The position numbers were made by a program, and so were the translations under genes. Positions 42,465-50,373 of a stretch of DNA of 64,000 nt are shown here, piece by piece (position 1 is the stretch's first letter; every line of letters begins with the position of its first letter). The stretch is taken from contig NZ_JQBY01000006.1 of the NCBI RefSeq assembly GCF_001437405.1, positions 1 to 64,000 of the forward strand. The letters are read 5' to 3'. The notes beneath the pieces are model-generated. The model searched no databases. It worked only from the letters and a program-made list of their open reading frames with translations, and was not told the origin of the DNA. The stretch is from Pediococcus ethanolidurans (lineage in GTDB: Bacteria > Bacillota > Bacilli > Lactobacillales > Lactobacillaceae).

Positions 42465-44521
42465 TGGCTACACCACAGCAGTTAAAAGACCAGGCCAGTA
42501 GTGTTGCTGGTATCTATTCGGATTTGCAGGACGAAATACTTAAACAGATTATTAAGCGTCTAAATGATGGCGGCCTTGATAAGATTGACCGTGATAATGT
42601 CCTTAAGTGGCAGATGCAAAAGCTTTCCGAATTAGACAAAGTGAATGAAGATACCATCAAGCAGATCATTACAGCTACTAAAATGGGCAATATCCAGATT
42701 GAAAAGCTAATCGATGTAATTACAGACGCAGCAGTTGAAACAGCTGACAACGGCTTAGAACAAGCTACTGGCTTAAGTAAACAGCCTATGAATGAAGTTG
42801 ATACTGTCATGAAGGGTTTAACTGATCAAACTATGGGTGATTTGAATAACAACGTTAACCAAAAGCTGATTAGTCAAAACTTTAAAGACACTGCACAAGC
42901 ACAGGCATATACTGATATCGTTAACAAGACGACTGCTAAAGTTGTTACTGGTCTTAAAAGCCCACAGCAGGCGTTGAGTGACACGGTTTATCAATGGCAA
43001 AACCAAGGCGGTTTGAAGTCTGGATTCGTTGACAAAGGTGGTCATCATTGGACGTTACAAGGATATGCCAACACGTTGATTAATACGACAGTGCCACGAA
43101 CGTATGGTGCTGTTACTAAGCAGCGTATGGATGACTATGATTATCACCTGGTTTTATATCCAGCTCATCCAACAGCACGTGAAGCATGTGCACCAATACA
43201 GGGACTTGTGGTAAATATGGTTCCACCAAGTGATCCTAAGTTCGACCCTAAGTACGATACGGTTTACAATCACGGTTACGGCACAGCTGGGGGAGCGTTG
43301 GGAATTAATTGCAGCCATTGGAGCTTTACCGTATTTGTTCCTGGTGTTAGCACAAACAATCTACATCCAGTTTCACCTGAACAAGCGATTGATAATGCTA
43401 AGGTTCAGGGAAACCAACGACGTATGGAACGGGCTATCAGATTATCTAAGTCAAAACTACAGGCAGCTGAAGAATTAGGTGATCAAGACGGTATTAAGCA
43501 TTTTAAATTACAGGTCCGTAATCAGCAGTCTGCCATCCGTCAATTAGTTAAAAAACACGACTTCTTGTCACGTGAATATAGTCGCGAAAAGGTTTATGGT
43601 TCGAGTATCACTAAACCTAAGACGGCTAAAACCGAACTCAAGCCGTCTATCAAGGATTCGGAAATCATTAATGCTTTTGAGAAGACTAATATCAAAGAGG
43701 CTTTTGGTGACGAATATTATAGCCAATTCAAGAGCAGTATTTCGAATTTAGAAGACGAACAGCTTCGTAAACTATATGCCAATTATGGGCAAGATATTGA
43801 GTTTGCAAATGTGACTAAAGCCGCTAATAATCATGCTTTCACAGATGGCAATAACGTTCATTTGGGCAATTCTTCTTTTGAAGGCAATGAAATAAATGAA
43901 CCAATGCAGACTGTTTTTCATGAAATTGGACATGCAATTGACAGCGCATCCATGAACGATGTGTATGGTAAACAGTTGATACCCACTGGCGGTCAGGTCA
44001 AAAAACGTTTAGCTGGAAAAACGTACACATTTGATGAAGAGGCGCACCACGTTACTGGAGATCCAAAATTTGATCTTGGTAATACTATTAAACAAGATTT
44101 ATTTGACTACATTAATCACGGTGAAGCTAAGTCTCCAATGCAGATGGGCAAGAGGCCACGTAAAAAGGCTGAAAAAGCAATTTGGATGGAAGAGGATAGC
44201 AAGTCGTGGGAAGGTGTCGAAAAGATACGCGATTTTATTCGTGACACCAAGCCAACAGCTTTGAAGAATCTGAAAAAATATAGTGATGTTTCTGATATTA
44301 TTGACGGTACCGGATATGATGCGTTTGATTGTCCGTGGAGAGTTGGCCATGGATCCAAATATTGGAATGATTACGGCAATGAAGAGACTGAATTTTTTGC
44401 CGAGTACACTTCATCAAGGGCAGCAAATCCAGCTTCGTTGGCGTTGATTAAAGAAATATTTCCAAATGCTGCTAAAATATGCGATTCGTTGATTGATAAA
44501 ATGGTGGAGGCGAAAAAATAA
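42464..44521 (+). CDS. Minor head protein (Min_cap2/MuF type) with C-terminal HExxH metallopeptidase domain
   Basis: 685 residues. Residues 1-350 are the minor capsid protein 2/MuF-like portion (VPRTYGAVTKQRMDDYDYHLVL, HPTAREACAPIQG, HGYGTAGGALGINCSH). After a charged linker (350-395) comes an unrelated C-terminal domain with H486-E-I-G-H490 (MQTVFHEIGHAIDSAS) and a distal glutamate segment, EETEFFAEYTSSRA, like toxin-type zinc peptidases. MuF proteins with such domains are described as phage-carried polymorphic toxins. The domain could be packaged in the virion. It overlaps the next gene by one base. Confidence 0.85.
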   Translation: MATPQQLKDQASSVAGIYSDLQDEILKQIIKRLNDGGLDKIDRDNVLKWQMQKLSELDKVNEDTIKQIITATKMGNIQIEKLIDVITDAAVETADNGLEQATGLSKQPMNEVDTVMKGLTDQTMGDLNNNVNQKLISQNFKDTAQAQAYTDIVNKTTAKVVTGLKSPQQALSDTVYQWQNQGGLKSGFVDKGGHHWTLQGYANTLINTTVPRTYGAVTKQRMDDYDYHLVLYPAHPTAREACAPIQGLVVNMVPPSDPKFDPKYDTVYNHGYGTAGGALGINCSHWSFTVFVPGVSTNNLHPVSPEQAIDNAKVQGNQRRMERAIRLSKSKLQAAEELGDQDGIKHFKLQVRNQQSAIRQLVKKHDFLSREYSREKVYGSSITKPKTAKTELKPSIKDSEIINAFEKTNIKEAFGDEYYSQFKSSISNLEDEQLRKLYANYGQDIEFANVTKAANNHAFTDGNNVHLGNSSFEGNEINEPMQTVFHEIGHAIDSASMNDVYGKQLIPTGGQVKKRLAGKTYTFDEEAHHVTGDPKFDLGNTIKQDLFDYINHGEAKSPMQMGKRPRKKAEKAIWMEEDSKSWEGVEKIRDFIRDTKPTALKNLKKYSDVSDIIDGTGYDAFDCPWRVGHGSKYWNDYGNEETEFFAEYTSSRAANPASLALIKEIFPNAAKICDSLIDKMVEAKK

Positions 44522-44751
44522 TGCTATTTGTGGAAGATGGGGCAGCACTGATCATGAATGCTGCAATTCAGAGGTATGAAGATAAGTTCGAGGTTGATTT
44601 TCCACTGTATGAACATTTAGACCTTACAAGTGGTGATGGATATGATGTTTCTGCTGCTGGTGCTAAAAGGTTGTCCACGTTTATTGATGGTAGAATTGAA
44701 GCAGATGCCCCAGTAGAAATTCCAGAGGGATATGAAGATAGATTGTATTAA
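44521..44751 (+). CDS. Small acidic protein coupled to the MuF-peptidase gene (immunity candidate)
   Basis: 76 residues, strongly acidic (MLFVEDGAALIMNAAIQRYEDKFEVDFPLY, split here for length: it ends VEIPEGYEDRLY). The start overlaps the preceding stop (TAATG) and GGTGGAGG lies in the last codons, so its synthesis is coupled. Size, charge and position fit an immunity or chaperone partner of the peptidase domain. This is inference; the sequence itself is not recognised. Confidence 0.6.
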   Translation: MLFVEDGAALIMNAAIQRYEDKFEVDFPLYEHLDLTSGDGYDVSAAGAKRLSTFIDGRIEADAPVEIPEGYEDRLY

Positions 44752-44845
44752 TAGTTTTCGCCCTAAGTATGGCGTTAAAAGGCTTATTTTTTATGTCCAT
44801 TTCGGGGTCGTTGCCCCGTAAAACATTCGAAAGGTGGAAACAAAC

Positions 44846-45484
44846 ATGAGTTTAACAAGAGAGTTTTTGAAGGATTTAGGCGTTGAGGGAGATCCACTTG
44901 AAAAGATTATGGCCGAGGTTGGTAAGGAACATACCAATGATGCCAAGGTTGCAGAATTGCAGTCTCAAGTGGATTCGCTCAAGTCAAGCAATGAGGATCT
45001 TACCTCACAAGTGAGTGCACGTGATGATCAATTGGACGAGTTGAGCAAACAGGCTGGGAACAGCAAAGAGCTATCTGCCAAAATTGATGAACTCAAGCAA
45101 GCCAATCAAGAATCTAACACGGCTTATGAAGCCAAGATAGCTACTATCAATAAGAACAACAAGATAGATTTGGCTTTGCGAGATGCTGGGGCACGTAACC
45201 CTAAAGCTGTTCGTGCATTGCTTGATGAATCTAAAGTTAGTGTTGACGGCGATAACCTAATTGGCTTGACAGATCAGCTTAAGTCCCTTGAAGATTCAGA
45301 CAGTTACCTGTTTCAGTCTAAGGATCCTAAACCTAGCCAAGGCATTCATGCCACGGCTGGCGGTAATCCTAGTGGTGCTCCATACACTGGAAATAAGTCC
45401 TTGGCTGAAATGTCGTTAGAGGAGCAGACCGAACTTTATAAGTCCGATCCAGAAGAATTCGCCCGATTATCAGGGCAAAAATAA
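44846..45484 (+). CDS. Scaffolding protein (phage minor structural GP20 type)
   Basis: 212 residues. A long coiled coil (about 25-95, LQSQVDSLKSSNEDLTSQVSARD) precedes the conserved segment KNNKIDLALRDAGARNPKAVRALLDESK typical of GP20 scaffolds, and an acidic end. It guides capsid assembly and is removed from the mature head. ATG 44846 fits AAAGGTGG better than GTG 44834. The 44752-44833 gap holds two small hairpins. Confidence 0.9.
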   Translation: MSLTREFLKDLGVEGDPLEKIMAEVGKEHTNDAKVAELQSQVDSLKSSNEDLTSQVSARDDQLDELSKQAGNSKELSAKIDELKQANQESNTAYEAKIATINKNNKIDLALRDAGARNPKAVRALLDESKVSVDGDNLIGLTDQLKSLEDSDSYLFQSKDPKPSQGIHATAGGNPSGAPYTGNKSLAEMSLEEQTELYKSDPEEFARLSGQK

Positions 45485-45505
45485 AAACAGGAGAGTGACA
45501 AGATT

Positions 45506-46606
45506 ATGGCACAATTTCAACTTTCGGACGCAATTATCCCTTCAGTATTCGGGCCCTACGTCCAAAATGTATCTACAAAAACCAATCGTTTTATTCAAAG
45601 CGGAATTACAACACCTAATACAGACGATCAGGTTAATACACAATTACTAGCACCTGGAGATTTCATCACATTACCATATATTAATGACCTTGAGGGTGAC
45701 CCAGAATCATGGACTGATCAAGGCGATATTGCTGTTGCTGGTTTGACAACTGGTGAACAACGGGCATTCAAGTTCCGTCTTGAAAAAGCATTTGGAGCAA
45801 CTGATATTTCTAACTTAGTTTCTGGTGCCAATGCTCTAGAAACAATTGCACAACGTTTCGGCGCTTATTGGAATCGTGTTGATCAGAATATCTTGCTCAA
45901 AACATTAGCTGGTGTTTTTGCTAACTCTGATGTTGCTACAGCTAAGTTATATGATGAAACTGTTAAGGCTCCAACCAACACGTTTGGTGCAGCCGGATTC
46001 TTGGGAGCAATCGCATTACTTGGTGATTTACAAGATAGCACTGTTTCTAAGATTGCTGTTAACAGCGCTGTTTACGGTCAAATGAAGTTGTTACAGATGA
46101 TTGATACAGTTCAACCAGCAGGTGCTGTTGTTCCAATCAATGTTTATAACGGCATGCAGATCGTTGTTGATGATGACATTCCAGTAAATGCAGATGGTAC
46201 TACTACAGCTTATGTATTTGGCGCTGGCGCTGTCGGTTACGCTACTGCCCAACCTGCGAATGCTGTTGAAACTGAACGTGAAGCACGTAAGCAAGGCGGA
46301 CGTACTAATATCATCAACCGTCGCGTTATCGCTACTCATGTCAATGGTACTTCTGTAGCTAAGGACTTCACTCCTGCCGGTCAAACTGTAACAATTGACG
46401 AATTGGCTAAGGACACAACTTGGGCATCTATTACTGATCCTCGTAACATCAAGGTTATTGCCTACAAGGCTAAGTTAGATTCTCAATTCGTACCAGCAAG
46501 TACTGGTTCAACTGATTCAGGTGCTACATCCAGTGCAGCAGGTTCTGACGCAGCGGCTGGATCAAGCGCAGCAAGTTCAGCAGCATCTAGTGCTTCGGGA
46601 AACTAA
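45506..46606 (+). CDS. Major capsid protein
   Basis: 366 residues. It has the capsid profile of this phage group: AQFQLSDAIIPSVFGPYVQN, PGDFITLPYINDLEG, FRLEKAFGATDISNL, DQNILLKTLAGVF, then RKQGGRTNIINRRVIATHV. A C-terminal Ser/Ala-rich low-complexity tail runs from about 333. The zero-frame stop is placed right after a slippery heptamer, so a minority product probably extends to 46752 (see next entry). RBS AGGAGAG. Confidence 0.92.
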   Translation: MAQFQLSDAIIPSVFGPYVQNVSTKTNRFIQSGITTPNTDDQVNTQLLAPGDFITLPYINDLEGDPESWTDQGDIAVAGLTTGEQRAFKFRLEKAFGATDISNLVSGANALETIAQRFGAYWNRVDQNILLKTLAGVFANSDVATAKLYDETVKAPTNTFGAAGFLGAIALLGDLQDSTVSKIAVNSAVYGQMKLLQMIDTVQPAGAVVPINVYNGMQIVVDDDIPVNADGTTTAYVFGAGAVGYATAQPANAVETEREARKQGGRTNIINRRVIATHVNGTSVAKDFTPAGQTVTIDELAKDTTWASITDPRNIKVIAYKAKLDSQFVPASTGSTDSGATSSAAGSDAAAGSSAASSAASSASGN

Positions 46607-46752
46607 CAACGCCCGTTGATTCGGGCGATAACACTAAACCAGATAGCACTTGGACAATTGCCCAGATAACTGCTTGGTTAGATAGTAATGGTATTGATCA
46701 TACTGGTGTAACCTTGAAGGCTGACTTATTGGCATTAGTGCCACAAGACTAA
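46597..46752 (+). other. -1 programmed frameshift signal and HeH/LEM-like capsid extension
   Basis: Slippery heptamer G GGA AAC (46597-46603) in the zero frame of the capsid gene, followed at once by TAA. Six bases later comes a GC-rich 6-bp stem, cgcccg / cgggcg (46610-46627). Slipping -1 gives 49 more residues ending at 46752, including STWTIAQITAWLDSNGI and GVTLKADLLALV, a HeH/LEM-type helix-extended-loop-helix. The predicted long form has 415 residues. No separate start or RBS precedes the extension frame. Confidence 0.82.
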
Positions 46753-46765
46753 GGAGGTAAAACGT

Positions 46766-47170
46766 ATGTACTTAACTTATGACGAATATTCAAAACTCAA
46801 TTCGCTCGATAGTACCGTTACCTCTGACCTATTTGCCAAATATATTGGTAAGGCTAGTCTGGTAATTGATGAGATTACTAGTGACTATTATCAGCTTCAC
46901 GACTTGACGACTGACGAGAACACTTATAGGGCTGGCAAGTTTCGTGAAGCAATTGGCCTTGAGATTAATCACCTGAACGAATTAGGCACTTCGTCAAGCT
47001 ACGAGGCAGGTCTTGAACCATCTAGTGTTTCTATGGGGCGTACATCCATCAACTATGGCAACCAGACCCAGGGTATTAATGGTGCTCCATTGAGTGCACT
47101 ATATTCGGACGAAGCAATTTCGGTATTAGCAGGGTCTGGATTGCTCTACAGAGGAGTGCGAAGCATATGA
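46766..47170 (+). CDS. Head-tail connector protein (adaptor)
   Basis: 134 residues, mostly helical: MYLTYDEYSKLNSLDSTVTS, YIGKASLVIDEITSDYY, FREAIGLEINHLNELG, then GRTSINYG. The pattern and position match the adaptor that docks under the portal (SPP1 gp15-like). RBS AAGGAGG within the stop of the capsid extension. Confidence 0.85.
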   Translation: MYLTYDEYSKLNSLDSTVTSDLFAKYIGKASLVIDEITSDYYQLHDLTTDENTYRAGKFREAIGLEINHLNELGTSSSYEAGLEPSSVSMGRTSINYGNQTQGINGAPLSALYSDEAISVLAGSGLLYRGVRSI

Positions 47171-47550
47171 GAGATATAAAGCTACCACTTATTATGCAGC
47201 GCATGCTTGTTGACACGATCACCTTGAAACACAAGGGCGGTACAGATGATTGGAATAATATTCTAGACGACAAAACCTATCAAGTAACTAATGTACGTTG
47301 TGACCCCACTAGTGGGTATTCTCGCAGTATGCAAGGCGAAACGGTTAACTTCTCATCAGTTTACTATGTTTATCCTGATTATTCGTTGTTTGACGGCAAA
47401 TTAAACCAGTCGTTGGATCTATCTACTATGGATAGTGATAATAGTTGGTCAATTATCATCAACAATGTGCCTAGGACGATTGTCAATGTTCAAACTGTCA
47501 AGCAAGTGCATAGTAATCGCGTGTTTTGCTATGAAATCGAGGTGTCTTAA
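47167..47550 (+). CDS. Head completion protein (minor capsid 1 type)
   Basis: 127 residues, beta-rich: LIMQRMLVDTITLKHKGGTD, VTNVRCDPTSGYSRSMQGE, IIINNVPRTIVNVQTVK. This is the Minor_capsid_1 pattern found in Listeria A118-like and Lactobacillus phages; probably the stopper. Overlaps the adaptor gene by 4 bp. Confidence 0.8.
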   Translation: MRDIKLPLIMQRMLVDTITLKHKGGTDDWNNILDDKTYQVTNVRCDPTSGYSRSMQGETVNFSSVYYVYPDYSLFDGKLNQSLDLSTMDSDNSWSIIINNVPRTIVNVQTVKQVHSNRVFCYEIEVS

Positions 47551-47928
47551 ATGGGATATATGGTCAAAGCTAACTTTGGAAAGCTCAAGGGAGAATTCTC
47601 ACCGTTTTCCATTAGTAAAGCCAAGTTTGTAGCGCTGAATCAAATGAAGAGCGACATGGAACACCTTGTTCCTAAACGTTCTGAATCTGATCGTACCAAC
47701 TTGCGTGGGTCTGTAGTTATTCTTCCTGATAATTCTGGGATTACTTACAATACGGCTTATGCCTCCGCACAGTTTTACGGGGTTATCACCGACAAACACG
47801 GCGGTAAACATCCCGTAAAGCACTACACACAATGGCCTGGGGATTTTCCGGGCAAACGTTGGGACTTGCGAGGCAAAGAATTGTATGGCGCTAATTGGGT
47901 TAAGGCATTTAAGAAGGGACTGATTTAG
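47551..47928 (+). CDS. Minor capsid 2-type head-tail joining protein
   Basis: 125 residues: FKLKGEFSPF-like start (KANFGKLKGEFSPFSISKAK), then MKSDMEHLVPKRSESDRTNLRGS and YASAQFYGVI. Members have the gp10/HK97-like tail-completion role. It starts immediately after the previous stop. Confidence 0.8.
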   Translation: MGYMVKANFGKLKGEFSPFSISKAKFVALNQMKSDMEHLVPKRSESDRTNLRGSVVILPDNSGITYNTAYASAQFYGVITDKHGGKHPVKHYTQWPGDFPGKRWDLRGKELYGANWVKAFKKGLI

Positions 47929-48330
47929 ATGGATACTGTGCCAACGGATTTATTAGAATCGTTGTTCAAAGTAATCAAACAGTCTCCAGATGTTGCCTCT
48001 ATCCCGATTAAGATGGACTTCCCACAAACTGGTGAATCATTGGGACTACAGAAACTGCCTAATGAGCAAATTATTTCGCAAGATATGATGGGCTATATCC
48101 AGAAGAGCATTGGCTATGAATTGACTTATAAAACACAATCTAATGGAATTCCGTTGCTTAGAAAAGTAGCGGTTTTTCTATCGGAAAATTTCGACAAGAT
48201 ACAGTCGTTAAATGGATCATTTACATTATTAACTGATCCACAGCTTACCGAACCAGAGATGAATGCGATGGATAACGATTATCGCTATTATGCGTTCGAC
48301 ATTGCTGTGGAAATTGAAACAAACTATTAG
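47929..48330 (+). CDS. Minor capsid 3-type tail terminator protein
   Basis: 133 residues: DLLESLFKVIKQSPDVASIPI, SIGYELTYKTQSNGIPLLRKVAVFLSEN, YYAFDIAVEIETNY. Third member of the connector cassette, in the tail-terminator position before the tube gene. Confidence 0.8.
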   Translation: MDTVPTDLLESLFKVIKQSPDVASIPIKMDFPQTGESLGLQKLPNEQIISQDMMGYIQKSIGYELTYKTQSNGIPLLRKVAVFLSENFDKIQSLNGSFTLLTDPQLTEPEMNAMDNDYRYYAFDIAVEIETNY

Positions 48331-48344
48331 GAGAGTGAAAATAA

Positions 48345-49136
48345 ATGGCATTTACAACGAGACGTTCAAGAGGCTATCAAGCCAAGATCTATATTGATGT
48401 GCTTGGCGGCACTGATATTGAAAAATTCACATCGATGAAATTAGCAGACTTTAAAAATGAAACGTGGCCAGAAGGCGTAAAAATGGAACGCGTCGGTCGT
48501 GGGTTTACTGACGTTACTCCGGCTGCTGCTGAAACAGTTGATACTGAATCAGACTTACTAGACGCCGGCTATCAAAAATCAGAGGTATCTGCTAAGGCGA
48601 TTACTTATGCCTTGACTGGTAATCGGTACATTGGCGATCCAGCACAAGACTTCATTTTTGATAAGTTTTCAAAATTAGGTGGCGAGCTTAAAACAACCAC
48701 GGTAATTATTGATCCAGACGGAACCGTACGAGTTGGAGTAACAACCTTGACATCACCATTGGGTTGGTCTGGGGCTGTCAATGCCAACTCACCAGTTTCT
48801 GTAACACTGACTATTGACGGTCAACCATTCGTACTGCATACAGACGGCACGGTTGAAGCTAAGGTGGATAATGTCACAATTACCCCTGAAGCACCAACGG
48901 TTGCCGTGGGTGCAACTGTGCAATTAGTAGCAGCACTCGAACCAGAATATGCAACTAATAATGCGGTTGATTGGTCTGTACAAGACGAGGCCATTGCAAC
49001 AATTTCTTCAGATGGAAAGCTAACTGGTGTGAAAGTCGGAAAGACTATGGTACAAGTCTTTTCCAAATCTTCCGAATCCGTAGCTGAAATTGTACCAGTT
49101 GAAGTCACTGCTGCCGATGGTAGTACACAGGCTTAA
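48345..49136 (+). CDS. Major tail tube protein with C-terminal Ig-like (BIG2) domain
   Basis: 263 residues. The N-terminal ~165 residues form the tail-tube domain (TRRSRGYQAKIYIDVLGGTD, ITYALTGNRYIGDPAQDF, LTSPLGWSGAV). Residues 172-256 are a bacterial Ig-like domain with the BIG2 pattern VTITPEAPTVAVGATVQLVA, NNAVDWSVQDEAIATISSDG and VSKV-type end GVKVGKTMVQV. Such domains decorate the tail surface and may help adhesion to the cell wall. RBS AGGAGAG. Confidence 0.9.
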   Translation: MAFTTRRSRGYQAKIYIDVLGGTDIEKFTSMKLADFKNETWPEGVKMERVGRGFTDVTPAAAETVDTESDLLDAGYQKSEVSAKAITYALTGNRYIGDPAQDFIFDKFSKLGGELKTTTVIIDPDGTVRVGVTTLTSPLGWSGAVNANSPVSVTLTIDGQPFVLHTDGTVEAKVDNVTITPEAPTVAVGATVQLVAALEPEYATNNAVDWSVQDEAIATISSDGKLTGVKVGKTMVQVFSKSSESVAEIVPVEVTAADGSTQA

Positions 49137-49180
49137 GGAAAATAGCCAATCATAAGAAAATAAATACTAACCAACAATTC

Positions 49181-49218
49181 GGGGTGGATGGATAAAATCC
49201 ATTCGCCCTGTTTTTTTA
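49181..49218 (+). terminator. Terminator after the tail tube gene
   Basis: Stem ggggtggatgg(a) / tccattcgccc with a 5-6 nt loop and a T7 run. It would reduce expression of downstream tail genes relative to the abundant tube protein. Confidence 0.8.
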
Positions 49219-49238
49219 TTTAGAGGAGGAAAAATAAA

Positions 49239-49745
49239 ATGACAGTTATTAATCTTGACACAATTAAACAGCCGGTTGCAAAACAAGTCCAATTTGGTGG
49301 AAAGAAATATAATCTTTTACCAGATGACGACTTAGACGACTTAATTGAACAAATGGAAGCCGAGCAGGCACGTGTGCTTGGCGATCATCGTGAAATTGTA
49401 AAGACGTCTGATAAGGCTGATAAGCTACAGAATGCTTCTAGCGAGAAGATGTTGGACTTCTACAATAAACATGCGAAGACACTGCTGCAAGAGCAGAAAA
49501 GTATTGCTACTGAAATGCAGGCTGCTTACGTAGATTTCTTTAATTCCGCGTTACTTGATGAAGATAACGAAGAATGTGAAGCTGGTAAGCTACTATCTAA
49601 GTTTTGGGATAATCGTACCGTGATGTTGGCTACTTTTTACAATAAAATTTCGGCTATGCGACAACAAGAACAAGCTGAATCCGAGAAGCAATTTAATGAT
49701 TTAACGCAAGAAGCCCTTGGAAAAGCTGATAAGGTCAAAGAATAG
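49239..49745 (+). CDS. Tail assembly chaperone (gpG-like)
   Basis: 168 residues, helical and acidic: PVAKQVQFGGKKYNLLPDDDLDDLIEQ and a long coiled segment. It lies between the tube and tape-measure genes, the place of gpG. The following gene (gpT-like) is in the -1 frame, which is open back to 49733 across this stop, but I see no canonical slippery heptamer there. RBS AGAGGAGG. Confidence 0.75.
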   Translation: MTVINLDTIKQPVAKQVQFGGKKYNLLPDDDLDDLIEQMEAEQARVLGDHREIVKTSDKADKLQNASSEKMLDFYNKHAKTLLQEQKSIATEMQAAYVDFFNSALLDEDNEECEAGKLLSKFWDNRTVMLATFYNKISAMRQQEQAESEKQFNDLTQEALGKADKVKE

Positions 49746-49756
49746 AGCTGATAAAT

Positions 49757-50371
49757 ATGTTGCTACACTCAATCGTTGAAAAACCACTTGATCATATCCA
49801 CATTAATGGCCGTGATTATCGGGTCTGCTTGACGTTCGATAAGGTGATCAAGTTCTACAACACCATCGATTCTAAGCATGTTAGCGAACGCCAAATTATC
49901 GCTTCGTTTTTCGAATTGGTTCCAGATGCACAACCGAAAGACTTTACGCTTTCGCAAATTATCAAAGCTTTGTCGTTTTTCATGGACTACATTAACTACA
50001 GCCCATATGGATCACAAGGTCGGGTAGATATGACTGGACAAGCACTTGCACAATCTAGTGACACAAAATATTATGACTTTTTTCAAGATGCACAAATCAT
50101 ATATGCCTCTTTTTTGATGTATGCGAACATTGATTTGTATGATCAAATTGGCAAGTTACATTGGGATAAGTTTCAAGCAATCTTGATGTGTTTGCCAGAC
50201 GAGAGCATGTTTAGAAAAGTTGTTGATATCAGGCAGCGCCAACCAAATGACGAAGAACGTAAAGACGGAAAGTTTGTTGCGTCTCTTAATCAACAGAAAG
50301 AATATTACAAATTAAAGGATTCAAGACAACTAAAAAACAATGCCATAAGTAGGCAGATTGGAGGTGTATAA
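49757..50371 (+). CDS. Tail assembly chaperone (gpT-like, Gp15 type)
   Basis: 204 residues: LDHIHINGRDYRVCLTFDKVIKFYN, then DYINYSPYGSQG, DAQIIYASFLMYANIDLYDQ, and LHWDKFQAILMCLPDES. It matches the bacteriophage Gp15-type protein found before tape-measure genes. It has its own ATG 49757 but only a weak RBS, leaving open coupling or a frameshift from the previous gene. Confidence 0.8.
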   Translation: MLLHSIVEKPLDHIHINGRDYRVCLTFDKVIKFYNTIDSKHVSERQIIASFFELVPDAQPKDFTLSQIIKALSFFMDYINYSPYGSQGRVDMTGQALAQSSDTKYYDFFQDAQIIYASFLMYANIDLYDQIGKLHWDKFQAILMCLPDESMFRKVVDIRQRQPNDEERKDGKFVASLNQQKEYYKLKDSRQLKNNAISRQIGGV

Positions 50372-50373
50372 AT

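Noticed and set aside
49700-49760. Programmed frameshift between the two tail chaperone genes
   Set aside because: The -1 frame is open across the stop from 49733, but no canonical X XXY YYZ heptamer is present and the second gene has its own ATG. Left as a possibility only.
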